The notes beneath the pieces were generated by a model. It was not told the DNA's origin. It ran no database searches and was given only the letters and a program-made list of their open reading frames with translations. A DNA stretch of 64,000 nt from an uncultured Verrucomicrobia subdivision 3 bacterium (GTDB lineage Bacteria > Verrucomicrobiota > Verrucomicrobiia > Limisphaerales > DASXHY01), in NCBI GenBank assembly GCA_937890005.1, contig CALBZA010000085.1:1-64000 (forward strand), given 5' to 3'. The translations under genes and the position numbers were made by a program. How positions within the stretch are numbered: position 1 is the stretch's first letter; each line of letters begins with the position of its first letter. Positions 53,213 to 61,803 of this stretch are shown here, in pieces.

Positions 53213-54513
53213 AAATCAAATCACGCTTCATTTCACCGAACCAAATGAAAGCCATCATTGCCGCATCCAGTCGTTGTCATCCGATGTTCGTTGCAGCGTT
53301 GCTGGCGATCGGCCAATGGGAACTCGCCGCCCAGGACGGAGCGGCGGCTTCCGAAACAGCTTCCGCAAACGCCGTCGTCCAGTCTGCCGAAAGTGCGAGC
53401 GCCGAACCGGCGCCAAACACGGTCAGCACCAACGGCGGCCTCAGGCTCAATTTCAGGAACGCCCCAATCGATCTTGTCCTCAGCCATCTCAGTGAGGCGG
53501 CGGGATTCATCATCGAATTGGACACGCGTGTGAGCGGCAACGTCAGCGTGATCAGCAGTCATCCGATGACGAAGGACGAAGCCGTCGATCTTCTCAATTC
53601 TGTTCTCAACCGCAACGGCTACGCCGCCGTTCGCAGTGGCGAACGCACGCTCAAGATCATGGACAAGGCGTCCGCGAAACTCTCAAACCCGGTCCGAATC
53701 GGCAACGAGCCTTCCGCCATACCGAACAATGACGAAATGGTGACGCAGATCATTCCCATCCGTTATGTGGAGGCGGGGCAGCTCGTTTCGGATATTTCGC
53801 CGTTTGTGTCGTCCAGCGCGACGATCATCGCCAACCAGGCCGGCAACTCGATCATCATCACGGACACGCAGGCGAACATCCGCCATCTGGTGGAGATCAT
53901 CAAGGCGATCGATTCCAGCGCGGAGGATGTCACTGAAGTGAAGGTGTTCCGGCTGCGTCACGCCGATCCGACCGAGACGGCGACATTGCTCAGCTCGTTG
54001 TTCCCGGAACAGGGTGGAACTGCGCAGGCGCCGATTCGTTTCGGCAATCGTGGCGGTGGTCAGGGCGGACGCGGTGGATTTCCGGGCTTCGGCGGTTTTG
54101 CCGCGGCATTCGGTGGTGGAAACAATCAGGGTGGAAATTCGCAGGCCGACCGCATCAAGAAGCGCAACCAGGTTGTTGCCGTTGCCGATGCCCGCACGTC
54201 GTCCGTCGTTGTGACAGCCACGCGCGACCTGATGGAGCAGATCACGGAAATGGTTGCGCAGCTTGACCAGCCCGGGAAGCAGCAGAGGATGGTTGTGATT
54301 CCTGTGGTGCATGCCGACACCGTTGAGGTCATGAACGCGCTGCAGGACACCGTGGGCGCCAGCACGACCCGGAACAGCCGGAACTCGCAGAACAGTCCGT
54401 TCTCGTCCCGCATCCAGCAGAATCTGAACAACAGTACCACAGGCGGCGGCTTTGGAGGCCAGGGCAACCGCGGCGGCGCTTTTGGCGGTCGCACTGGCAC
54501 TCAACGCTTCTAA
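53209..54513 (+). CDS. Secretin N-terminal half (GspD N0-N2 and first half of N3)
   Basis: A 434-residue exported protein. After a signal-like stretch and an Ala/Ser linker, N0 (LRLNFRNAPIDLVLSHLSEA), N1 (TQIIPIRYVEAGQLVSDISP), N2 (VKVFRLRHADPTETATLLSSLF with a Gly-rich loop and VVAVADARTSSVVVTATRDL) follow. Next comes the first half of N3 (MVVIPVVHADTVEVMNALQD). It then ends in a Gly/Asn/Ser-rich tail without the pore domain. The pore is encoded by the next gene. No frameshift is needed to explain this; the stop is followed by a 30-nt gap and a new signal peptide. Confidence 0.85.
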   Translation: MKIKSRFISPNQMKAIIAASSRCHPMFVAALLAIGQWELAAQDGAAASETASANAVVQSAESASAEPAPNTVSTNGGLRLNFRNAPIDLVLSHLSEAAGFIIELDTRVSGNVSVISSHPMTKDEAVDLLNSVLNRNGYAAVRSGERTLKIMDKASAKLSNPVRIGNEPSAIPNNDEMVTQIIPIRYVEAGQLVSDISPFVSSSATIIANQAGNSIIITDTQANIRHLVEIIKAIDSSAEDVTEVKVFRLRHADPTETATLLSSLFPEQGGTAQAPIRFGNRGGGQGGRGGFPGFGGFAAAFGGGNNQGGNSQADRIKKRNQVVAVADARTSSVVVTATRDLMEQITEMVAQLDQPGKQQRMVVIPVVHADTVEVMNALQDTVGASTTRNSRNSQNSPFSSRIQQNLNNSTTGGGFGGQGNRGGAFGGRTGTQRF

Positions 54514-54543
54514 CACACACGCCGCTCTTCAATCTTTACGAAC

Positions 54544-55737
54544 ATGAAAATGCTTAACTGGAAACGAAACCTTGGGACGGCACTCGCGGCCGGCCTCGCC
54601 CTCTGCGCCGTGCAGGAGACTTTGGCGCAACCGGGCGGCCTTGGTGGTCTCGGCGGGTTCAACAATAATGCCAATCGGAACCGTAACACGACGACGGGAC
54701 AATACACTCCGAACAATCAGGTTGGCACAGCCCAGGTTTCGATGGACGAATCGGGAAATCTGATCGTGGTCGGCGACGAGGCGACCATTGCCCAGATTCA
54801 GCAGGTCGTCCAACAGCTCGACCGTCCGCGTCCACAGGTGCTCATCAAGGTGGTATTCCTCGAAGTGCAGCACACCGACGCGATGGACATCGGAATCGAG
54901 GGTGCTTACGGCAAAAATCTGGGCGGCGGCGTGACGAACAACCTTGCGACCGTTTTCGGACAGAACGGCTTGAACAGCATCGTGACGAATGTCTTTCCGG
55001 TGGGGCCGGCTCAGAGCTTTCCGGCCTTGACGCAAACCACACCGGGAGCCGGTGTGTATCAGGTTCTCGGCAGTGATTTTCAGGCGACATTGCGGGCAAT
55101 CGCACAGGCGGGCAGGGCGCAGCTGCTTTCCCGTCCGTCCATTCTCGCGCGCGACCGGCAGCCGGCACTTATTCAGATCGGGCAGGATGTTCCGCTGATC
55201 ACCAGCGTCAACTACACGACTCTCGGCAACCAGCAGAACGGCATCAGTTATACGTCGGTGGGAATCATCCTCCGCGTCACGCCCTACATCACTCCGAACG
55301 GAATGGTTCAGATGATCATTTCGCCTGAAACCTCCGCTCTGAACCCGAATGTGTCCGTCCCAATCGCGGCCGGGGTCAACGCGCCGGCGATCGACATCCG
55401 CCGTGCAGACACGGTGGCCATTACACCAAATGGCCAGACTGTGGTGATCGGTGGCCTGATGGCGAGCGACAAGGCATCTTCGGAAAGCAAGGTTCCGTTC
55501 CTCGGCGACATTCCGATTCTTGGAAATCTGTTCAAGCGCAAGACCAGCGGTGGCACCAAGACTGAGCTGTTGATCTTCCTCACGCCGCACATTGTGAACA
55601 CGCCGACCCAGCTCGCGTCGCTCAGCGCGAATGAGCAGGATCGGAGCACGCTGATCCAGAAGTCGATTTCGGAAGAGGAGCTCGACAAGTTTCTGGAGCG
55701 TGTGCCGGTAAAGAAGGAGCCGGCTTTCGGAAAGTAA
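54544..55737 (+). CDS. Secretin C-terminal half (second half of N3 and pore domain)
   Basis: A 397-residue protein with its own signal peptide (NLGTALAAGLALCAVQETLA). After a Gly/Asn-rich stretch, SMDESGNLIVVGDEATIAQI and VVQQLDRPRPQVLIKVVFLEV supply the second half of an N3 domain. Then the secretin core follows: the GSDFQATLRAIAQAGRAQLLSRPSI block, TSVGIILRVTPYI, and the conserved VPFLGDIPILGNLFKRK and LLIFLTPHIV. The C-terminal tail is charged and could bind a pilotin. This is the outer-membrane pore of the T2SS. It needs the N domains from the previous gene product in trans. Confidence 0.88.
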   Translation: MKMLNWKRNLGTALAAGLALCAVQETLAQPGGLGGLGGFNNNANRNRNTTTGQYTPNNQVGTAQVSMDESGNLIVVGDEATIAQIQQVVQQLDRPRPQVLIKVVFLEVQHTDAMDIGIEGAYGKNLGGGVTNNLATVFGQNGLNSIVTNVFPVGPAQSFPALTQTTPGAGVYQVLGSDFQATLRAIAQAGRAQLLSRPSILARDRQPALIQIGQDVPLITSVNYTTLGNQQNGISYTSVGIILRVTPYITPNGMVQMIISPETSALNPNVSVPIAAGVNAPAIDIRRADTVAITPNGQTVVIGGLMASDKASSESKVPFLGDIPILGNLFKRKTSGGTKTELLIFLTPHIVNTPTQLASLSANEQDRSTLIQKSISEEELDKFLERVPVKKEPAFGK

Positions 55738-55747
55738 TCCTTCGATC

Positions 55748-57304
55748 ATGCAAAACGCCCGGCGCAATCCATTTGTTTATGGCTCGCTTCTGGTGCTGTG
55801 GCTGGTGGTCATTGCGTGGCAGGCGGCGGAACATCGTCGCGTCAAACAGGTCGCACAGGCCGGTCTTGCCAAACGCGCGCAGGATGTCGCTGATACGATC
55901 AGCGCGGTGATTCGCGGAATGCAGTTTCGCGGAGCGGTGATGTCCGACAACCTGGAGCCCGTTCTCAATGAACTGGTGAACGAACGGACGAATCAATGGG
56001 CGCGTTCCAGTGAGCTGGTTTGGATTGCGCTGCTGAACGCCGCCAATGAACCGCTCGCTTCGGCGGGCAAACCGACCATTCAGCTCGATCGGAATGTAGT
56101 CCTGCCTGAAAGCGGCCTGTGGACACAGGAAAGCGTCACGATGGAATTTGCCGTGGCGGGCGTTCCAGTTCCACAGCGCGGATCAAATCAACCTCCGGTT
56201 GTGGCACCGCGGTTTCGGGATCTGACGAACGCCTTGCCTCCTGAGGGTGGATGGGGTGGAAGGGGGCAGCGACGTGACAATCGCGACACGAACGAATCGT
56301 CTTCAGCATCCCTGCCCACCGAAAGTCCGGAGCCGCCAAAGCACGAAGGGCCGCCTCCGGAACCGCCGCGGGACCGTCCGCCCCGGCGTCCATTCTGGGC
56401 GCGTGGACTGGCGGAATCGGAATACCTGGCCATGATCCAGCGTCGCGAGTTGCACGGACTCGTGCTGGCGATCTCGACCCGCAGTTATCGCGAAATCATG
56501 GCACACGACATCTGGATGCGCGCCATCATCGTTTTCTTTTCAGGCATCTCGGTGCTCGGTGCGGCGATTGCCTGGCGCAACCTTTCCAAAACTTCAGAAC
56601 TTCAGCTGCGGTTGGTGCGGGCCAGTGAAATGAACGCGCATCTCCGGGAAATGAATCTCGCCGCTGCGGGCCTGGCGCATGAAACGAGAAATCCGCTGAA
56701 CATCGTTCGCGGGCTGGCGCAGATGATTTCAAAGCAGCCGGACGTGACACCGGAGATCCGGGAGCGATCGCGTGCGATTGTGGATGAAACGGACAAGGTC
56801 ACCGTTCAGCTCAATGAATTCATCAACTACTCCCGCCCGCGTGAAGTGCGCCGTACGCCCGTGGCGATCCAGTCCGTGTTGCAGGAAGTGGCGCGCGCGC
56901 TCGGATACGACATCGAAGAGAAGAAAATCCGGCTGGAAATCAAAGGCGATCCGGTGGTCGTTGAGGCGGATGAACAGATGTTCCGTCAGGTGCTTTTCAA
57001 TCTGGCGATGAATGCCATCCAGGCGCTGGGCGAAGGGGGTGAGATTCAGATCGTTTCACGGCGCAACGATTCTTTGGAGGCGACGCTGGAGATTCGCGAC
57101 AACGGCCCTGGCGTTCCAGCTGAGCGTCGAAAGGAAATTTTCAAACCTTACTTCACCACGCATCAGAAGGGCACGGGGCTCGGGCTTGCTGTTGTGCAAC
57201 AGATCGTCCTCGCGCACGGCTGGGAGATCGAATGCCTTGCCAACGAACCCAAGGGCGCCATCTTCCGGATCACTCACCTCAAGCTGGCTGCCGACAGAAA
57301 CTGA
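55748..57304 (+). CDS. Membrane sensor histidine kinase at the end of the T2SS operon
   Basis: A 518-residue kinase. Two membrane helices flank a periplasmic region of about 230 residues: the first at about 10-27 (YGSLLVLWLVVIAWQA), the second near 258-278 (AIIVFFSGISVLGAAIAW). The sensor ends in a Pro-rich linker (PEPPKHEGPPPEPPRDRPP). His lies in LAAAGLAHETRNPLNIV, N-box FNLAMNAIQAL, G1 IRDNGPGVP, and G2 GTGLGLAVV. The layout is NtrB/ZraS-like, which usually pairs with a sigma-54 activator. It begins 10 nt after the secretin gene. Its partner regulator is not adjacent. Confidence 0.85.
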   Translation: MQNARRNPFVYGSLLVLWLVVIAWQAAEHRRVKQVAQAGLAKRAQDVADTISAVIRGMQFRGAVMSDNLEPVLNELVNERTNQWARSSELVWIALLNAANEPLASAGKPTIQLDRNVVLPESGLWTQESVTMEFAVAGVPVPQRGSNQPPVVAPRFRDLTNALPPEGGWGGRGQRRDNRDTNESSSASLPTESPEPPKHEGPPPEPPRDRPPRRPFWARGLAESEYLAMIQRRELHGLVLAISTRSYREIMAHDIWMRAIIVFFSGISVLGAAIAWRNLSKTSELQLRLVRASEMNAHLREMNLAAAGLAHETRNPLNIVRGLAQMISKQPDVTPEIRERSRAIVDETDKVTVQLNEFINYSRPREVRRTPVAIQSVLQEVARALGYDIEEKKIRLEIKGDPVVVEADEQMFRQVLFNLAMNAIQALGEGGEIQIVSRRNDSLEATLEIRDNGPGVPAERRKEIFKPYFTTHQKGTGLGLAVVQQIVLAHGWEIECLANEPKGAIFRITHLKLAADRN

Positions 57305-57336
57305 ACCGTCGTGGCGGAGCCATTCGACAGAGCGGC

Positions 57337-58224
57337 TTAAAACGCCCGCATAGTGTCGAGCACCGCCTTGATCCGGGGAACTTCGTGCGTTCGGAAAAGG
57401 TCGGTTTTGCCAAGGCTCGCCAGAACCGCAAAGAACGGTTCGGCGCAACGGACGTCATCGCCGAAGTATTCAAACGCGTGCGGCAGTGCGTGGCAGATTG
57501 GGAATCCCAGTGTGCGCAGCCGGAACGTATTCAAAAAAACGTTCATCTGATGACGCACCCGCACGGCGCTGTCCTGAAGGTTGCGGTAATAAAATCCGAG
57601 GCCGGGATCGATGAAGATTTTGTTCACTCCATTGCGCTCAGCGATTTCAATCTGGCGGCTGAAGTAGTCCTTCATCAGCGCGACCGGATCGGCGGAGAAA
57701 TCGAAATCGCCGACCTCCCGGACATGTTTTCCCTGCACGTAGCAGATGATCACAGCCGCATCGTGATCCGCCACCATCCGGAACAGTTCGTCCGTTCGTT
57801 CAGTGCCGGTGAGGTTGAGTATGTTTGCGCCGGCTTCGAGCGCTGCGCGGGTTACGCCGGGTTGATACGTTTCAACCGAAACCAGAATTCCCGCGGTGCG
57901 CAATTGTCGGATCACCGGAATGAGCTTGCTGTTCTGCATCGCTTCATCGGCGCGCGCCGCGTGAGCGAGTGTCGATTCGGCGCCGAGATCGATGATGTCC
58001 GCTCCCTGTTCGTGAAGAATTTTTCCGCGGCGCACGGCGGTTTCCTCGCTCAGGCAGACGCTTTCGCGGTACCATGAATCGGCGGAGAGATTGATCACCC
58101 CCATGACGGCGGGGTTTGAGTTAAAGTCGAACGGCCTGTCTCCGATGGAAAACGACCGGACGCGTGCGGAGCGGGCTTCCTGATTTTTGGCGGCAAGTTC
58201 GGCCAGGAATTCAAGCGTAAGCAT
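57337..58224 (-). CDS. Dihydropteroate synthase-like protein
   Basis: A 295-residue TIM-barrel pterin-binding protein. The strand motifs follow DHPS order: VMGVINLSADSW, GADIIDLGAEST, VSVETY, GANILNLTG, CYVQGKHVREV, IFIDPGLGFYY and HEVPRIKAVLD at the C-terminus. Several canonical positions differ: NVTPDSF reads NLSADSW, and the HMxGxP loop reads CYVQGKHVR. It may therefore be a divergent folP or a DHPS relative with another pterin substrate. It is convergent with the T2SS operon. Confidence 0.65.
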   Translation of the reverse strand: MLTLEFLAELAAKNQEARSARVRSFSIGDRPFDFNSNPAVMGVINLSADSWYRESVCLSEETAVRRGKILHEQGADIIDLGAESTLAHAARADEAMQNSKLIPVIRQLRTAGILVSVETYQPGVTRAALEAGANILNLTGTERTDELFRMVADHDAAVIICYVQGKHVREVGDFDFSADPVALMKDYFSRQIEIAERNGVNKIFIDPGLGFYYRNLQDSAVRVRHQMNVFLNTFRLRTLGFPICHALPHAFEYFGDDVRCAEPFFAVLASLGKTDLFRTHEVPRIKAVLDTMRAF

Positions 58225-58318
58225 TGAGGCGAGCCTAGGGGAAGAGAGTGAGGCTGTCAGCTGGAGACGCGAACAAAAAAATATTCGACAGAAGCGGCGG
58301 CTGGACCAAGATTTACCT

Positions 58319-58564
58319 GTGCCAATTTACGAATACGAGCTTTGTGAAGGGGACTGCAAGGTCTGCGGCGGCAAGTTCACGCTGCGCAGGCCTGTTTCTG
58401 CCGCGCCGCTGACGCAATGCCCGGCGTGCAAGAAGCCAGTCCGAAAAGTGATTTCCACGTTCAACTCTCCGGTGAAGCTGAAGCCGCTGTCGATCACAGA
58501 CGCCAAGAAGGCCGGTTTCACGGTTTTGAAGCGCGTCAGCAAGGGGGAATACGAACGCCAGTGA
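58319..58564 (+). CDS. FmdB-type zinc ribbon protein
   Basis: An 81-residue protein of the FmdB/CxxC_CxxC_SSSS type: PIYEYELCEGDCKVCGGKF at the start, and PLTQCPACKKPVRKVIS. Zinc binding by CxxC...CxxC is likely; the role in the cell is unknown. A GTG at 58319 is the most natural start because the domain begins there. Reading back to 58187 adds a charged stretch without homology. Confidence 0.8.
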   Translation: MPIYEYELCEGDCKVCGGKFTLRRPVSAAPLTQCPACKKPVRKVISTFNSPVKLKPLSITDAKKAGFTVLKRVSKGEYERQ

Positions 58565-58711
58565 ATCGGCTCGCTGCATGGGCATTGTTCGGCGAAAAAC
58601 GTTGCGCCAGAAGTCTTAATTTGGCTTTATCAGGCGAGTTTTCGGCGGGCACGAACGCCGAGGCAGACACTCTAACGTCGCAGGCACGGACGGCCGGGCC
58701 GCCATGACCGC

Positions 58712-58990
58712 ATGAAACGCAGCCGAATGCAGATTTTTTACTCCGGCCACGTGCAAGGAGTAGGTTTTCGATACGCCGTCAAACAGGTTGCTGCGGGGTT
58801 TGAGGTGGTCGGCACGGTTCGGAATCTCCCCGATGGACGGGTCGAGCTGGTGGCCGAAGGAATGAGGGAGGAATTGGATGCCTTCCGCAAAGCCATTCCC
58901 GAAGCGGGATTGGAACGCTTCATACGGAATGAAGATGTGTCCTGGGGCGAAGCTGCGGGCGCATTCCGCGGGTTTGAAATCGTAAGATAA
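58712..58990 (+). CDS. acyP: Acylphosphatase
   Basis: A 92-residue acylphosphatase that hydrolyses carboxyl-phosphate bonds. The catalytic Arg20 in GHVQGVGFRY and Asn38 in VRNLPDGRVEL are in their expected positions. The last residues EIVR match the family end. It is 2 nt from the following phosphoesterase gene, suggesting an operon. Confidence 0.93.
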   Translation: MKRSRMQIFYSGHVQGVGFRYAVKQVAAGFEVVGTVRNLPDGRVELVAEGMREELDAFRKAIPEAGLERFIRNEDVSWGEAAGAFRGFEIVR

Positions 58991-58992
58991 AA

Positions 58993-59715
58993 ATGAAGTT
59001 CGCGATTATTGCTGACATACACGCCAACCTTGAGGCGCTGCAGGTCGTTCTGGAAGACATTAAGGAACAGAAGTGCACGCATTACGCCTGCCTCGGGGAC
59101 ATCATCGGCTACAACGCCAATCCCAAGGAATGTCTCGATATCATTCGCGGCATGAACATCCCGTGCGTGAAGGGCAACCACGACGAATACTGCTCCACCG
59201 ACGGTGCGCTTGACGGATTCAATCCCGCCGCCGCCGAGGCCGTGAACTGGACCCGCCAGCAACTCACCGAGGACGATCGCCAGTGGCTGCGCGATCTCAA
59301 GTATGTCCGGATGGTCACCAATTTTTCGATCGTGCATGCCACGCTCGACGGTCCGCAGCGATGGGGCTACGTCTTCGACAAGCTCGCCGCCGCAGCCAGC
59401 TTCACCTACCAGAATACTTCGGTCTGTTTCTTCGGGCACACCCACGTTCCCGTTGCGTTCATGCGCGACAGCGTGGTGCGCGGAGGCACTTATTCGAAGT
59501 TCAAGGTCGAACCGGGCAAAAAGTATTTCGTCAATGTCGGCGCTGTTGGCCAGCCGCGTGACAACAATCCGAAGGCGGCTTACGTCGTTTACGATGTCGA
59601 TGAAGGGACGATCGAACTTCGCCGCCTCGATTACGACATTGCCACAGCTCAACGAAAGATTCTCGAAGCCGGATTGCCGGAGCGTCTCGCCGAACGGCTC
59701 GCTTATGGCCGTTAA
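58993..59715 (+). CDS. Metallophosphoesterase (YfcE/diadenosine tetraphosphatase-like)
   Basis: A 240-residue phosphoesterase. Metal blocks: FAIIADIHANLEAL, CLGDIIGYN, VKGNHDEY, VHATLD, and CFFGHTHVPVAFM with VGAVGQPRDNNPKAAY. This is the form of a subgroup near YfcE and symmetrical Ap4A hydrolases; substrate unknown. It starts 2 nt after acyP and ends just before the GT9 gene. Confidence 0.9.
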   Translation: MKFAIIADIHANLEALQVVLEDIKEQKCTHYACLGDIIGYNANPKECLDIIRGMNIPCVKGNHDEYCSTDGALDGFNPAAAEAVNWTRQQLTEDDRQWLRDLKYVRMVTNFSIVHATLDGPQRWGYVFDKLAAAASFTYQNTSVCFFGHTHVPVAFMRDSVVRGGTYSKFKVEPGKKYFVNVGAVGQPRDNNPKAAYVVYDVDEGTIELRRLDYDIATAQRKILEAGLPERLAERLAYGR

Positions 59716-59764
59716 TGGTCTGCCCGTCTGTCCGGATTCAATGCTGCGCTGACCCTGTTGCGCA

Positions 59765-60805
59765 TTGAAAATCCTCATCCTCAAGCCGAGTTCGCTGGGC
59801 GATGTCATTCAGGCCCTGCCGGTGCTCCGGTTGTTGAAACTCCACTGGCCGGAGAGCGAAATCCACTGGTGGATCGATTCCGCACTCGCGCCGTTGCTGG
59901 AAGGCGATCCAGATCTTGCGGGTGTCGTTCGATTCGAAAGGCGCCGATGGGCTTCCCCTGGTCACTGGCCTGAGATGGTTGCGAGCGTGCGCTGGATGCG
60001 CAGCCAGCAGTTCGATCTCGTCATTGATCTCCAATGCCTCGCGCGCAGCGGCGCGTTCGCGTGGTTTGCGAATGGACGGCAGCTGGTCGGGCTCGATGAA
60101 GTTCGTGAAGGCGCCCGCGGTTTTTACGACATTGCCGTTCGGCGTCCTTCCTACCACACCCACGCCGTCGATTGGTATCTCGAAACTCTCAAGGCACTGC
60201 GTGTTCCCGTGCATTGGAATTTCAACTGGATTCCGGAAAGAAAATCGGTGGCGGACGCGCTGGAGTCCCGTTTGAAACTCGGCGGTTCGCGATGGGTTGC
60301 CATTCAACCCGGGGCGCGTTGGATGAACAAACGCTGGCCGGTGGAACACTTTGGACGGCTTGTGCAACAACTCGCGACAGAAAGGCTGGACATCCAGATT
60401 GCCATTCTCGGCGGAGCTTCAGACAGCGAACTGGGCGCGTCGATCAGCAGGCAGAGTCCCGATCGTTGTCTCGATCTCACGGGAAAACTTTCCCTGCCGG
60501 AAATGATCGAACTGTTGCGCCGCGTTGAGGTGATGGTGACGAACGACACCGGTCCGATGCATGTCGCGGCGGCGCTTGGCAAGCCTGTGGTGGGTCTCTT
60601 CGGTCCCACGGAACCGCGCCGAACCGGACCCTATGGCCAGCTTTCGAATGCCATCCAGGGCAGGCTTCCTTGCATTCCTTGCATGAAACCGGAGTGCACC
60701 TGGCGTGAGCCGATCGAGTGTTTGAAGATGATCACGCCCGAGAGTGTCATGGGCCGTGTTCGACGTCATTTGTCTGCCAGCCAGGCGGTTCGGGTTTTCC
60801 TCTGA
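59765..60805 (+). CDS. Glycosyltransferase family 9 (heptosyltransferase-like)
   Basis: A 346-residue GT-B enzyme of the ADP-heptose transferase group for LPS core synthesis. It begins SSLGDVIQALPVLRLLK, has VAIQPGARWMNKRWP in the second domain and NDTGPMHVAAALGKPVVGLFGP in the donor site. The start codon is TTG. The HAD protein near the window's end resembles a heptose-bisphosphate phosphatase, so the two may belong to one pathway. Which acceptor it uses is not known. Confidence 0.88.
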   Translation: MKILILKPSSLGDVIQALPVLRLLKLHWPESEIHWWIDSALAPLLEGDPDLAGVVRFERRRWASPGHWPEMVASVRWMRSQQFDLVIDLQCLARSGAFAWFANGRQLVGLDEVREGARGFYDIAVRRPSYHTHAVDWYLETLKALRVPVHWNFNWIPERKSVADALESRLKLGGSRWVAIQPGARWMNKRWPVEHFGRLVQQLATERLDIQIAILGGASDSELGASISRQSPDRCLDLTGKLSLPEMIELLRRVEVMVTNDTGPMHVAAALGKPVVGLFGPTEPRRTGPYGQLSNAIQGRLPCIPCMKPECTWREPIECLKMITPESVMGRVRRHLSASQAVRVFL

Positions 60806-60933
60806 ATATTGGGGCGGATTGTCGCGTCCACTTTTCCATTCGCCGGTGTTTCGAGGCAATCCGTTGGCGTCGCGGTTTTCATCTTTGCTGTTTTGCGGCT
60901 TGCCAGTTCGCTGTGTGGAAATAGAGTGGTTCA

Positions 60934-61803
60934 ATGAAAAAAACAGGCCTGGTTCTGTCTTTATTCCTCGCCGCCTCCGCGATCGTGAATGCTCAGATCA
61001 CGGCTGAGGTGATTCTGCCGCAGGAACAGTTTCTGCCCGGCGAATCCATGCCGTTGACGGTTCGTGTGGTCAACCGGTCCGGCCGCACGCTGGAGATGGG
61101 GTCGGATCAGGAGTGGCTCAGCTTCTCCGTTGAATCGAAGGATGGCTACGTCGTGACCCGCAAAGGTGAAGTGCCGGTGAACGACGCCCCGTTCACACTG
61201 CCTTCCGCGAAGGAGGCGAGGCGGTACGTTGACATTGCCCCGTATTTTTCATTCCCGAGACAGGGCCGGTATGTTGTGCGGGCAACGGTTTTCATCAAGG
61301 AGTGGAATCAGGAGGTCACCAGCCCGCCTGCTGAATTTGATGTCATCATCGGCTCGGAGATGTGGAGCCAGGAGGTGGGAATTCCGAAGCAGCCCGGCGC
61401 CACAAATGACGCGCCTGAGATCCGCCGCTTCACGCTGCATCAGGCGAACTACCTCAAGAAGGGACTGATGCTTTACGTGCAGATTTCAGATGCGAATCGT
61501 CAGGTCCTGAGAGTGTTTCCGGTTGGACCGATGCTTTCGTTCGGCCGGCCTGATCCGCAGATCGACAGCGAGAGCAACCTGCACCTGTTCTATCAGAGCG
61601 GCAGACAATCCTACAATTACACGGTGATCGATCCGAGCGGAACGACGCTCCTCCGGCAGACGTATGAAATGAGCGGTGTCCGTCCGAAGTTGAAACTGAA
61701 TTCCGATGGCAAGTTTGAAGTGGTTGGCGCCACGCGTCGCATCAGGGCCACCGATCTGCCGCCTCCTGCACTGGCCAATGATGTCTCGGACGAGAAGCCT
61801 TAA
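60934..61803 (+). CDS. Secreted hypothetical protein
   Basis: A 289-residue protein with a signal peptide (MKKTGLVLSLFLAASAIVNAQ). The N-terminal half looks like an immunoglobulin-like beta domain (LPGESMPLTVRVVNRSGR, YVVRATVFIKEW) of the kind that carries adhesin or matrix modules. The C-terminal half is a beta-rich region (FYQSGRQSYNYTVIDPSG). No family is recognised. Its end overlaps the start of the DUF481-type gene, so the two are probably co-translated. Confidence 0.75.
   Translation: MKKTGLVLSLFLAASAIVNAQITAEVILPQEQFLPGESMPLTVRVVNRSGRTLEMGSDQEWLSFSVESKDGYVVTRKGEVPVNDAPFTLPSAKEARRYVDIAPYFSFPRQGRYVVRATVFIKEWNQEVTSPPAEFDVIIGSEMWSQEVGIPKQPGATNDAPEIRRFTLHQANYLKKGLMLYVQISDANRQVLRVFPVGPMLSFGRPDPQIDSESNLHLFYQSGRQSYNYTVIDPSGTTLLRQTYEMSGVRPKLKLNSDGKFEVVGATRRIRATDLPPPALANDVSDEKP

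Noticed and set aside
54514..54543. A frameshift or sequencing error joining the two secretin halves
   Set aside because: The second half begins with a clear hydrophobic signal peptide and a proper gap, so two genes are the better reading.
54529..55767. 412-codon frame opposite the secretin pore gene
   Set aside because: Antisense shadow of the well-conserved secretin core.
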